Of a DNA stretch of 64,000 bases, positions 20,461 to 31,493 are shown in pieces. This DNA is from Ailurus styani. Taxonomy: Eukaryota > Chordata > Mammalia > Carnivora > Ailuridae. The notes under the pieces were generated by a model, which saw only the letters and a list, made by a program, of their open reading frames with translations, had not been told where the DNA came from and did no database searches. The position numbers and the translations under genes are program-made. The stretch spans positions 2,179,297-2,243,296 of the forward strand of contig LNAC01000032.1 of NCBI GenBank assembly GCA_002007465.1. The letters are read 5' to 3'. Position 1 is the stretch's first letter, and each line of letters starts with the position of its first letter.

Positions 20461-23400
20461 TTTAACAGTACTTTTTAAAATTTTATAAATTTCAGGTATA
20501 CAGCTTTATAATTCAACATCTGTATACACTACAAAGTGATCCCCTTCAAGGGGTGTAGTTACCATCTGTCACCATACAGTTGACCCCTTCTCCCATTTTA
20601 CCCACTTCCTAAGCCCCTTCCCCTCTGGTGACTATCTGTCTCTCTATCAGTGAGTTTGTTTTTGTATTATTTTGTTTGTTTATTTGTTTAAAATTTTTTT
20701 AGAGTCCACATATGAGTGGAATTATACAGTATATGTCTTTCTCCATCTGACCTTATTTCACTTAGCATAATACTCTCAAGGTCCATCCATGTTGTCACAA
20801 ATGGCAAGATTTCACTCTTATGGCTGAGTAATATTCCATTGTATACATATATACCACATCTTCTTTATCCATTTGTCTACTGATATACATTTGGGCTATT
20901 TCCATATCTTTGCTCTCCTAAATAATGTTGCAATGAACAAAAGGGTGCATATACCTTTTCAAGTCAGAGTTTTTGTACTCTAAATAAATACCCAGAAATG
21001 GAATGGCTAGGTCATGGTATTTCTATTCCTAATTTTTTGAGGAATCTCCATACTGTTTTCCATATTGACTGCACCAATTTACATTCCACCAACAGCGTAC
21101 TTTTCTCTACATCCTTTTCAGCACTTGTTATTTCTTGTCTTTTCGATAATAGCCATTCTAACTGGTGTTAATGATATCTCATTGTGGCTTTGATTTATAT
21201 TTCCCTAATAATTAATGATACTGAACATTTTTTCATGTATCTGTTGACCATCTGTATGTCTTCTTTGGAGAAATGTCTGTTCAGATTCTCTTTCCATTTT
21301 TTAATTGGGTTGTTTGTTTTGCAGTTGAATTGTGTGAATTCTTTATATATTTTTGATATTAACTCCTTATCAGGTACATGATTAACATATATCTTTTCCC
21401 ATTCAGTAGGTTCATTTTGATAATGGTTTTCTTTTTGTGAAGAAGTTTTTTATTTGGTGTAGTCCCATTTGCTTATTTTTTATTTTATTCCCCTTACTTT
21501 TTACAGTCGGAGCCACAAAGACATCACCAAGACCAATATCAAGGACTTTACTGCCTATATTTTCTTCTAGGAATTTTATGTTTTCAGGTTTTACATTCAG
21601 ATCTTTAATTCATTTTGAGTTATTTTTTGTGTGTGGTATAAAATAGTGGTCTAGTTCTATTCTTTTGCACATGGCTGTCCACTTTTCCCAAAACCATTAT
21701 ATGTTCTTGGCTCTTTTGTTGTAAATGAATTATTCATATATATGTCAGTTTATTTCTGGACTCTCAATTCTGTTACATTGATCTGTGAGTCTGTTTTTGT
21801 ACCAATATCATAATGTTTAGATTACCATAGCTTTATAGTAGTTTGAAATCAAGAGCATGATATCTCCAGCTTTGTTCTTCTTTCTCAAGATTACTTTGCT
21901 TATTCAGAATCTTCTGTGATTCCGTACGAACTTTAAAATTATTTGCTCTAGTTCTATGACATATGCCATCGGAATTTTGGCAATAGGTATTGCATCAAAT
22001 TTGTAGACTTCTTTGGACAGTATAGACATTTTAACAATATTAATTTTTCCAAACTATGAGAATGGAATATCTTTCCATTTATTTGTATCTTCTACAATTT
22101 TTTTTGTTGATGTCTTATAGTTTTCAATGAGCACACCTTTCACCTGCTAGGCTAAATTTGTTCCTAGGTATTTTATTCTTTTTGATACAATTGTAAATGG
22201 GATTGTTTTCTTAAGTTTTCTTCCTGCTGTTTTATCTATATAGAAATGTCACCAATTTCTATATAGTGACACTGTATCTAGCCATATCACTAAATTCATT
22301 TATTAATTGTTACAGCCTTTTGGTGGTTCTTTAGGATTTTCTACTTATAGTATCATGTCATTTGCAAACAGTGACAGTTTTACTTTTTTCTAATTTGAAT
22401 GCTTTTTATTTCTTTTTCTTGCCTGATTGTTGTGGCTTTGACTTCCAAAACTATGTTGAATAAAACTGGTAAGAGTGTGCATCCTGTCTTGTTCCTGTTC
22501 TTAGAGGAAAAGCTTTCAGCTTTTTGCCATTGAGTATGTTTGCTGTAGGATTGTAATATATGGCCTTTATTATGTTGTGATACATTCCCTCTATATTTAC
22601 TTTGTTTTTACTTTGAGAGTTTTTATCATTAATGGGTCTTGAAGTTTTTCAAATGCTTTTTTCTGCATCTATTGAGATGATCGTATAATTTTATATTTCA
22701 TTTTGTTAATGTGATGTATCATATTGATTAAATTGTAGATGTTGAATCACCCTTGCAACTCTGGAATAAATCCCACTTGATTGTGATGTGTGATCCTTCT
22801 TATATATTGGATTTGGTTTGCTGAAATTTTGTTGGGGATTTTTGCATCTATCTTCATCAGAGATACTGGCCTGTAATTTTCTTTTTTTGTGATATACTTG
22901 TCTGGTTTGGGTATCAGTGTAATGCTGCCTTCATAAAATGTGCTTGTAATCTTTTCCTCCCCTTCAGTGTTTTGGAAGAGTTTGAGAAGAATAGGTATTA
23001 AACATCTTTGAATGCTTGGTAGAATTCATCAGCGAAGCTGTCTAATTCTGGACTTTTGTTTGTTGGAAGGTTTTGATTATTATTTTAATCTGTTACTAGA
23101 CATTGGCCTATTCAGATTTTCTATTTCTTCATGATTCTGGAAGACATCTTGGAAGATTCTTATTTCTAGAAATTTATTCATTTCTTCTAGGTTGCCCAGT
23201 TTGTTGGTGTTTAATTGTTGATAGTAGTCTCTTATGATCCTTTGCATTTCTGCAGTTGTAGCAGTTGTAACTTCTCTTTCATTTCTAATTTTATTTATTT
23301 GAGTATTCTCCCTTTCTTTCTTGGTTAGTCTAGCTAAGAGTTTGTTGATTTTGTTTATTTTTTCAGAGAGCCAGTTGCAGTTTCATTGGTCTTTTTTATT

Positions 23401-24070
23401 GCCTTTTTAGTCTCTGTCTCATGTATTTCTATTCTGATCTTTATTGTTTCCTTCCTTCTACTAATTTTGAGCTCTTTTTGTTCTTCATTTTCTAGTTCCA
23501 TTGGGCGCAAAATTAGACTTTTTAAAAAAGATTTTATTTATTTATTTGACAGAGAGACAGAGATCACAAGTAAGCAGAGAGGCAGGCAGAGAGAGAGGAG
23601 GAAGCAGGCTCCCCGCCGAGCAGGGAGCCCGATGTGGGCCTCGATCCCAGGACCCTGAGATCATGACCTGAGCCGAAGGCAGAGGCTTTAACCCACTGAG
23701 CCACCCAGGTGCCCAAAATTAGATTTTTTATTTGAGATTATTCTTGTTTCTTTAGGTAGGCCTGTGTTGCTATGAACTTCCCTCTAAGTGTTGCTTTTGC
23801 TGCACCCCATTAATTTTGGTTTGTTGTATTACTGTTTTCATTTGCCTCTAGGTTGTTTTTTTTTTTAATTTCTGCTTTGATTTAGTCATGATCCATTGGT
23901 TGTTCAATAGCATGTTTTTTCATTTTCATGTTTTTGTGGTATTTCCTGTTTTCTTCTTGTAATTAATTTCTAATTTCATACCACTGTGATCATAAAAGAT
24001 GCTTGATATGATTTACATTTTCCAGAATTTATTGAGACTTGTATTGTGTTTTATTGAGACTTGTTTTAAC
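20461..24070 (-). mobile_element. L1: Long L1, antisense, 5'-truncated, one nested SINE
   Basis: About 3.4 kb of L1 read in reverse, from 3' UTR (TTATAAATTTCAGGTATACAGC, AATTCAACATCTGTATACACTAC) through the ORF2 C-terminus and most of the reverse transcriptase. Landmarks in order: TATTCCATTGTATAC; CCAGAAATGGAATGGCTAGG; GAATCTCCATACTGTTTTCC; CTTTAATTCATTTTGAG; CAAGATTACTTTGC; CCTAGGTATTTTATTC; ATCATGTCATTTGC; GCTTTCAGCTTTTTGCCATTG; GCCTGTAATTTTC; TTTCATACCACTGTG (as CATACCACTGTGATC); ATTTATTGAGACTTGT. Stops and frameshifts break every frame, so it is dead. The similarity ends near 24,070, upstream of the endonuclease region. The nested SINE at 23,523-23,714 is younger. Confidence 0.93.
23509..23728 (-). 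mobile_element. SINEC: Mustelid-type CAN-SINE nested in L1, antisense
   Basis: Element at 23,523-23,714. Flanks AAAATTAGACTTTT (23,509-23,522) and AAAATTAGATTTTT (23,715-23,728) differ once. The L1 text continues across the insertion, so the order of events is certain. The body is GAGCCGAAGGCAGAGGCTTTAACCCACTGAG in reverse, the mustelid form. Confidence 0.96.
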
Positions 24071-24835
24071 ATTATGATTGTCATCAACAATAACACTAAT
24101 ATCAGTACCTATGTTTGCCCATACTTGTTACTTTTTCAGTGTTGCAATGTTGCATATTATTTCATTATTACTAATTGTTTTATGATAACATTATAGACAG
24201 TTGATTTATTTTGAGCAAATTCAGTATTTAATAGTGCACTTTTAAAAAGGGTCAGTATAACTTTTTAAGATTATCATTTACTTACTATCTTCATAAAAAA
24301 GACATTAGGTGGTGTCTTCATACATTAGCTCAAACTCTGGCTAGTGTTTGGTGTAAGAGACTAGTTTTTCTCAAACCTAACTCTTTGCTTAACTAAAGGA
24401 GAAAGGAGAAAGAAAGTAATATTTATTGAGTTCTAATACATAGCAGGCACCTTTTCACAGTGGATCTCATTGAGTTTCCCATTAATGCTAAGAGATAACT
24501 CTTATTATGCCCATATTATAGACAAGAACTTGGTATTATTGTCCAAGGTTACAGAGCTATTAAGTGATAGATCAAAATATAAACTAGAATGTAAAGTTCT
24601 GTCTAGCTCCAAGTAGTCAAATAATGAGACTGAATGTCTAATATTTAAATGTAAGACTCTTAGAATCTCAAAAACATAGGTATTCAGCATTTTAGCTTAT
24701 TTGATAAAACCAAATAAGTCATATGAAACCCAGTCATGAAAATGGAATTTGTAAGTTGGAAATAATCTTGTAAAAACAAACAAAAAGCACAGAAAATATA
24801 ACTTTCAAGATTAATTATTTACTAAGGGCACTAGG
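24071..24835. other. AT-rich unique stretch with one MIR
   Basis: No gene seen. It includes the antisense MIR at 24,413-24,618. The edge at 24,070-24,190 may hold further unrecognised L1 sequence. Confidence 0.5.
24413..24618 (-). repeat. MIR: MIR, antisense
   Basis: AATATTTATTGAGTTCTAATACATAGCAGGCACC, TGGATCTCATTGAGTTTCCC, AACTCTTATTATGCCCATATTATAGACAAGAAC, CCAAGGTTACAGAGCTATTAAGTGA follow the antisense MIR order, diverged but co-linear. Confidence 0.82.
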
Positions 24836-25018
24836 TTTTTTTTTTAAGTTATTACTTATTTACTCGAGAGAGAGAAAGCAAGAGAGACAGCACTACCAGG
24901 GTGGAGGGGCAGAGGGAAAGGTGGACTCCCAGCTGAGCAGGGAGCCCCACGTGGGCCTTGGACTCAAGACCCCTGAGCCAAAAGCAGATGCTTAACCAAC
25001 TGAGCCACTAGACACCCC
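24836..25018 (-). mobile_element. SINEC: Older CAN-SINE, antisense
   Basis: Poly-T at left, then TTATTTACTCGAGAGAGAG, a CCCAGCTGAGCAGGGAGCC block, GAGCCAAAAGCAGATGCTTAACCAACTGAGCCAC and a decayed head. Divergence is higher than in its relatives, and I could not find a clear target-site duplication. Confidence 0.88.
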
Positions 25019-25351
25019 TTCAATCACTTCATAAAGGATAACTAAGAAATAAATCTAAATTACTGAAATAATATCAGTGTTAATAAAGGCTTTTTTTTAA
25101 TTATTACATAATTTAAATTCTTCAGTTTACATTTTTTAAATGATTCACCTATATTTCTATTTGTTTTTTAATTCAAGATTCTGAGCTTTTATTAGTTAAA
25201 TCATTCCTGCTTCCAGATAATAGCCATCTCTCTACAGGTGAAATAATTGTAGACAAATATCCAGTAAATTGTCAGCGACCATATTGTCTTTTACTTTTCT
25301 GTCACACTGGAAATTGGTAAAGCTCAAACCTACCAAACATGCATTTTAGAT
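25019..25351. other. AT-rich unique stretch
   Basis: I see no gene or named repeat in this 330-base stretch. Confidence 0.5.
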
Positions 25352-25590
25352 GAAAAATTTAGCTGGAGGAATCCCTGGGTGGCTCAGTCGGTTAAGCATC
25401 TGCTTTCAGCTCAGGTCAGGACCCAGGGTCCTGGCATTGACACCCTCATCAGTCTCCTTGTTCAGCAGGAAGCCTACTTCTCCCTCTGCCTGCTGCTCCC
25501 CCTAATTGTGCCCTCTCTCTCTCTCTCTCTCTGTCTGACAAATAAATACATAAAACCTTAAAAAAAAAAAAAAGGAAAAATTTAGCTGGA
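25352..25590 (+). mobile_element. SINEC: CAN-SINE with perfect duplication, sense
   Basis: Element at 25,368-25,574. Identical GAAAAATTTAGCTGGA flanks at 25,352-25,367 and 25,575-25,590. The head begins AATCCCTGGGTGGCTCAGTCGG, slightly unlike the GGCGCC heads nearby, and the body holds an uninterrupted (CT)n near 25,513-25,532. Confidence 0.97.
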
Positions 25591-27737
25591 AATTAAACCC
25601 AAGCTGTAGAGGAACACTGCAAATAGTCTTTGACCCTATATAATGGTTCCTGTTGTTTGTGGTCTTATGCCTTGCACCTTGGCTTTCACACTTGGAGGAT
25701 GCATCCAGATAATTACTATGGACTCGTACATTTCAAACCTTCCATGATTCTGTGGTTCAGAGCAAGGTCACAGGCTAAGTTCCACTCTTGCTTCTCTGTG
25801 TAACTGTTGTTTGGAGATTCCCAGAACCCTTTTCTCCTTCTTCAGTAACAGCATCTGCCCATACTCCTCCCTTGGCAAACTGCTCCCCTTTCCCCAGCAC
25901 CCCCACAGCCACTTGTCTTATAATTCTTGTGTGGCAGACACTCAGAGTGCTCCACCCACTGACCACAGGGTTGAACTAGTGATGAGCATATGAACTAAGT
26001 CAGGCCAACCCAAGCCTTTCTCTGAGATATTCCATACAGCAGCTAGCAGGGAAATGTATCTTTCCCTTTGGAACTCTAGCTGTAAGGATGTGGCCCCCAA
26101 ACTGCCTGTCCTCATATCCTCTAACCTGTGAAAGAGTTGGTGAACAAGGAGCCAGCCTGAGGCAAAAGCCAAGATGAGAGATGAGAGGACAAGATAGATT
26201 CCTGTGGTGTTCAGGTTGCTGGGTCTGACACTGAGGGCAACTGGACTGGCAGCAGTCTGACACTGGATTGACACTGAAGGAAGCTCCATGGTTACCTTCC
26301 TGTGACTTGGTTTTGGGAGTCTATAATGACCACTTCTTTGCTTAAGTTCTCTAAGTATGGAGTCTCTGTCACTTACCACCAAAAAAGTCCTGAGCAATAC
26401 AATTGTCCACTTTCCTTCAACTGTCAATGGACTACATTCCAATTCTGTTAAATTTGGTGAAAATAGTTTTTATGATCCCAACAATTTAACAATTCACCAT
26501 GTCCTTGGAACTTTTACTTTTGAGGTGGTGCAATCGAATGACAGGTTTATGTCAATGCTCTAAAACACAGTGATTTCAACTTTGAGCACTTAAGTTTTAG
26601 GTGATGGATATTTTTCGCCATGATCCAAAGAAATCTCTTCTCTCTCAAGAACACCTGAGACCTTCTTCAGCATCCTGATGTTCCAAAAGAGGAAATCAAA
26701 TAAAAAGAAAATACCAAACAAATTACTGAGTCATTGGATAGAACCTCTAAAATGAAATTCAGGAATGGGGGATGTCTTTGTCATGTAGGATTTGACACTA
26801 GATTAAGAGGTAATAAGACCTTTTTCTAGCAGTATAAGCAGGGGAGCAGGAAGAGAGAGGAGGTAGGGCAAAAACCCAGAGATACCTCTGAAATCTCTGA
26901 TTGTGCATCGTGGAAATCTTATGACCAACTCTGATGAGATCACTGAGCAGTGTATTCTATGTGACGGCCCAGAAAAGGCCCGAGCAGCCTTGTCCGCCTG
27001 TTGCAGGGAAACTGGTGAACATGTTTTGGGGAAGTAGTTCAACACGTCCAAAAAATATAGTGAATATATAGGGACACTTCGTCTAAGAGAAGAAAACCAC
27101 ATAGAAGAATTCCAATCCATGGCTAAAAATGTAAACTGGGAAGAGAGGTCTTTCTGCCTCACTAGTAAGAACAACTATAGAAAACCCAAAGGAATCCTCC
27201 AAGCCAGTGTTTGGTACATGGCAGAACTCGTGGAAGACACAAAAGCCAGTGAGTGGCTGAGAGCACAAACCAACGCTACAGATGGAGGGAGATGGCTCCT
27301 GGGAGCACAAACCAGCCAAAGCTACTCTCCACCACAGATATTCAAAGATAAACAAGGTTGTTTTCCATTTTAAGTACAACTTATTTGCTTTAAATACAAG
27401 TAAGCCTGAATCCAAACTTCAAGATGACATGTACAAATCCCAAGACTTCCATTCCTTTTTTCCTTCTCATAGCATTTCCACAGTAAAAGCAGTGCGTAGT
27501 CTTATCGTTGGAATTTGAATCCCACAAATATAATTATCACTTCAGTATACTAATATTTCAGGAATTAAGGCTTTAACACAGCCACAAAGGATGGTATAGT
27601 AAGTTACTCTAAGCACCATGACTTTGGTTATTGTAAAAATTCAACTCTGATGGGTCTATAGGATTGAGGAATCCATATACATGATTTCTCCCTCACCCTT
27701 TTCTCCATTGCCTTAAGCATCTTCTAGAGTTATACAC

Positions 27738-27905
27738 TGGTACTGGGAGGTACCATTGAAATGATCTGGCCTAGTTTTTTTGTTTTTTTGGAGAGCAGTA
27801 CACTAGGCTCAAACAGATGACATGACTTGCTTGGGGACACACAATGGCAAAGCCAGATCTAGAAGCCAGGTCTCTGGAATACCAGGTCCTGACTCAGACC
27901 ATGGC
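27738..27905 (-). repeat. MIR: MIR-like fragment, antisense
   Basis: GGCTCAAACAGATGACATGACTTGCTTGGGGACACACAATGGCAAAGCCAGATCTAGAAGCCAGG, read in pieces, follows the antisense MIR core ('gaggctcagagaggttaagtgacttgccc', 'acacagc', 'cagagccgggattcgaacccagg'). Diverged. Confidence 0.6.
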
Positions 27906-28137
27906 TCTATGAGCTCCTCTACAGAGGATGGACATTAGGACAGAAGAATTTATAAGAGGAAGTAAAGGGGAAAAGCAAACCAACTTAAAGTGACCAGAAT
28001 GGATTTGAGTGAGCAGGTCAAAATTGTAGTAAGTTAAAAACAAATAATATTTACTCAAGTGAAAATGACCAAGGACTCATTTTCAATGACAAACAAGATG
28101 TTCAAAAGTTAAATAACTGTAATTGCCTTGGAGGCTT

Positions 28138-28325
28138 TGATGGTACTTAACATTTGCATAATACCCTTCATCTGTAAGTTTTCAAAATACTGTAAAACTA
28201 GTATGATTTATTCAGTTTTATAGATGGGGAAACTGAGACTCTGGGTAGAGTGAAAACTTGGCTAAAATGACACGGAAGCAAGAGTGGAACTTCACCTTTG
28301 ACCTTGGAATCATGGAGGTCTGAAA
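28138..28325 (-). repeat. MIR: MIR, antisense
   Basis: ATGGTACTTAACATTTGCATAATACCC, TTTATTCAGTTTTATAGATGGGGAAACTGAGACTCTGGG, GACACGGAAGCAAGAGTGGAAC follow antisense MIR order. A second shorter piece with GTGGAAACTGAGGTACAG lies at about 28,370-28,450. Confidence 0.72.
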
Positions 28326-29761
28326 TCTGAGAGTCCACAGTAATTATCTAGGATAGTAGTTCTATCCTCCATGTGGAAACTGAGGTACAGAAAGATCTAA
28401 TGATCTGCCTAAGGTTGCAAAGATATCAATGAGCTGTAATAAAATTCAGCCCCCCTCAAACCTAGTGTGGGTCTCTTCCCATGTTCGCACATCCTGAATA
28501 TGGCCTCACTCACGCAGTTGTGAAGTGAGCTCCAGAAGGAAGTTTCTACTGAAGCTTTCTAGCTTTCTAGCCCCAATATCGTGTTTCGTTCCTCATTCCC
28601 CCCAGGGATGATCTGCTCTAGGAGACTACCTGCCCTTCCTTTGGGGCTGTGAAGACCCCAGTATGAGACCCAGAGGGAGAATAGCACACTGGATAAGGAA
28701 GCCCACCCAGCAATCTGGTTTCAGCTGATGCGGGGGCATCTTCCAGACTCCTCAGCTGTACCCACGACCACAGAGGTTGCCAGTCATTAAACTAGAGGTC
28801 CAGTAGTTGCCAAAACAGCCTGCCAGCATTTGGTGGCTACTGACCAGATGTGTCGTGTCCATGAGATTCTTAATGGTGTCTTCTCCTTCAACCTGAAAAC
28901 ACTTAGGATTCTTCCCCTTACGAGCCACCCCTAAGCAAAGAACACCCTCTTGGTTTTCCTTTAAATATTCTCTGGCAACCACAAGAGATGGCAACTCTGC
29001 TACAGTTGAAAATCTGTTCCACATCAAAGCCACCCTTTCTTTTCACCACACTCACAGAGCTTTTTATTCCCAGCCCTCCTGAACACTCCAAACGCCACCA
29101 GTGTTTACATTTTTGTCCAGCCTACACGTCTTTTCCTGCTTAAGAACATATGCCCTATCACTTTAGTCATGTGGCTAACACACCCTGCTTCCTTCCTTTT
29201 CCTCTGGCTCTTCTGGCCTCTGACTCAGTTACACCCATCCTGGCTGATGGTCCAGTAGGGAACGTTTTAAAAATATGAGTTCTTGCCAGTGCCCTCTGAC
29301 ATGGTTCTCTTGTTCAGGACCGAAAATACTCCAGCCACTCAGAAGCCCAAGAACCACTAGTATTCCGCAGTATGATCCCTTCATGCCAAGGATTTCAATA
29401 AATGTCCTCTGCTGGTGACCATTTTAGAACGTGTTTAATCTGAAAGCTGCCTCTACTGTTCTTGTCTCTAGTGAACACAAATCAAAAAGTAAGATAGTAT
29501 AGATTAGGTTTGGAAAGAAGGTAAAAACTAGAGGTTGTAATTCATAGCTTGCCTCAGCGTGAAGCTAGAAACCCTGGTCTCCTCAATGACACTGGGTGGG
29601 AAATAAAAAAGCAACAACTATATTCAGGGTAGCAAAGTCATTAACAATCTCTTTCTCTGAGCCTACTGACATATAGGGGAATAAATTTTCCAGATAATTT
29701 TTCATTTTTTCAGGGGAAAACCTTTGACAGTCATGACTTTTTAGGTTTTGGCTGGCCTCAT

Positions 29762-29890
29762 TAATTCAGTCATTCCATTTACTGAGTATCTATCATGGCT
29801 GGGGAATTGTGCTGAGTTCGGAGATAGAGTAGTTGAGAACACACATGGTGCCCGCCCCAGGGGGTTTTCAGCCTAGTAAGAGAATATGCG
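29762..29890 (-). repeat. L2: L2 3'-end fragment, antisense
   Basis: TTCAGTCATTCCATTTACTGAGTATCTATCATGGCTGGGGAATTGTGCTGAGTTCGGAGATAGAG, then GGTGCCCGCCCCAGGGGGTTTTCAGCCTAGTAAGAGA, read in pieces, parallel the antisense L2 end ('cattcattcaacaaatatttattgagcacctac', 'gccctcatggagcttacattctagtgg'). Confidence 0.68.
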
Positions 29891-30070
29891 TTGGTTGCTC
29901 ACCTCAGTCAACGAGATCTAGTCATCCAGTTGACACTTTTGCAAATTAAATGTCCAAGGAGTACAGAGTATTATATAATGATATAGACTGTATCGTTGAT
30001 GAGACATTTAGTAGTAAGGCCTGCTAAATCTGGAAGTTGAAAAACTTCCTGCCTTTGGGTCAGCTGCCTT

Positions 30071-30087
30071 GGCAGCAGGGGGCACCA
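30071..30087 (+). promoter_or_regulatory. Strong candidate CTCF motif
   Basis: GGCAGCAGGGGGCACCA fits the classic CTCF core (CCAGCAGGGGGCGCT type) at nearly every informative position: CAGCAGGGGGCAC. It is on the plus strand in unique sequence, not inside a SINE. CTCF binds such motifs to anchor chromatin loops. Occupancy cannot be judged from sequence. Confidence 0.6.
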
Positions 30088-30194
30088 TTGTGCACTTGTC
30101 CGGAGACAGTGGCCACAACCTCGTGAGTGCTCTCTAGGAATGGGGTGGGCTGGAGGAGTTCATTTGCTTGTGAGCTTGAGGCCTAGATGGGTCC

Positions 30195-30360
30195 AACACT
30201 CTGTGCTATGTACATAATCTCATTTAATACTCGGTTACCCTGTCAAGTAGGTTTTGCTGTTTCTGCTTTAGGGAAACATTGAAATTCGGGGAAGAAAAAT
30301 GACTTGTTGAAGGTCAACAGCTTAATGTCAGGCCTGAGCTCAGATCTGCTGACCCTAAAG
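30195..30360 (-). repeat. MIR: MIR, antisense
   Basis: AACACTCTGTGCTATGTACATAATCTCATTTAATACTCGGTTACCCTGTCAAGTAGG, then ATGACTTGTTGAAGGTCAACAGC, then GGCCTGAGCTCAGATCTGCTGAC, read in pieces, follow antisense MIR order. Confidence 0.82.
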
Positions 30361-30602
30361 TTGTTGCCTCTCTCCCCACGACACACTCTCTCTCTCAAAC
30401 CATAGAAATTAAGATCTACAATGAAATAGCTTAAAACTAAAAATCTGCCAATGGCATTGTTTGTGTGATAGAGAAGATGTGCTTTTTCAAAAAAGCTGTT
30501 TGTGAGAGCCATAAAGATGAGGTCCCTTGGCTACTCCTTATCTTACCTGGGGGTCTTTACAGAAACTTATAGGCTCTATAAGCTCTATAGGCTCTCACTA
30601 GA

Positions 30603-30628
30603 TGTGTGTGTGTGTGTGTGTGTGTGTG
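30603..30628. repeat. (TG)13 microsatellite
   Basis: Twenty-six uninterrupted bases of TG. Just upstream (about 30,568-30,597) is a short tandem of TATAGGCTCTATAAGCTC-like units. Confidence 0.95.
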
Positions 30629-31268
30629 CCTACATCAGTTTCAAAAGATGTATTTCACATCTGGATCTACTATTTCATTTTTTGTCCCAGTCTAGACCAC
30701 AACAAAAACACCAACACAAAAACATGAGTAAAAGGGAAATGCTGTAGGAGCACTCACATGGGAATTGTTATTTAGAAATCATGTTTCTGAGCTCCACTTG
30801 TTCTCCCTCTCTGATCCAGTTTATCCTCAATTCTCAAGACAATGTAATAGTTTGTCATACCCTGAAGGGGAACAAAAAACCAAAAACTGTACTTCAAAGC
30901 ACAGAAACTCCTTACTAACTTAAAAGAAATGATCAAGCAATTTAATATGAAAATGAGTCAAACTTATTTAAAAAAAAACAAACATAATTTGAGGCCTATT
31001 GAATGAACCAAAAAGAAATAATTAAGTTGTTTTGGGGGTTGTTGTCATTTTTTTTTTTTAAAGCAGATTGTTTTGGAAGGAAATCAGGCTTTTCTAAGAA
31101 ACCCTATGGTTGTTGAGTGTGGTCAGGTGGTTGCAACATAGACTTGGAAATGTAGGACTCGTGGTCCCCGTCCCCAGATTGTGAATGTCTGATGGACTAA
31201 AGCCTCCAGAAAAGTCATGTCTTTACTCTGAGCTATTGTTTGGCTGTGTGTAATATCAGTATGACTAT

Positions 31269-31493
31269 TACAATAGGATTTTTAAAAGATTTTATTTATT
31301 ATTTGACAGAGTGAGAGAGATGAGACAGATCACAAGTAGGCTGAGAGTCAGGCAGAGAGAGGAGGAAGCAGGCTCCCCGCCGAGCAGAAAGCCCGACGTG
31401 GGGATCAATCCCAGGACCCTGAGATCATGACCTGAGCCGAAGGCAGAGGCTTTAACCCACTGAGGCACCCAGGCACCCCTACAATATGATTTT
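31269..31493 (-). mobile_element. SINEC: Mustelid-type CAN-SINE, antisense
   Basis: Element at 31,283-31,479. Flanks TACAATAGGATTTT (31,269-31,282) and TACAATATGATTTT (31,480-31,493) differ once. It has a reverse GCCGAAGGCAGAGGCTTTAACCCACTGAG head. Confidence 0.96.

Larger units (their letters stand above)
25591..31268. other. Long, mostly unique stretch with scattered ancient repeats
   Basis: No gene supported. Open frames of 123 and 110 codons (minus, 26,803-27,174 and 27,083-27,415) and 166 codons (minus, 25,942-26,442) show no recognisable family and no clear splice context. The part at about 25,900-26,300 (GATGAGCATATGAACTAAGTCAGGCCAACCC, AGGATGTGGCCCCC) has the look of an old LTR or DNA-repeat relic, unassigned. 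Recognised scraps are listed separately. Confidence 0.5.

Noticed and set aside
25942..26442. 166-codon minus-strand frame.
   Set aside because: No recognisable domain. The DNA looks like a decayed interspersed repeat, and other frames of similar size overlap it.
28752..29033. 93-codon minus-strand frame with ordinary amino-acid composition.
   Set aside because: No homologue recognised, no splice signals that make sense, and no supporting conservation can be seen here.
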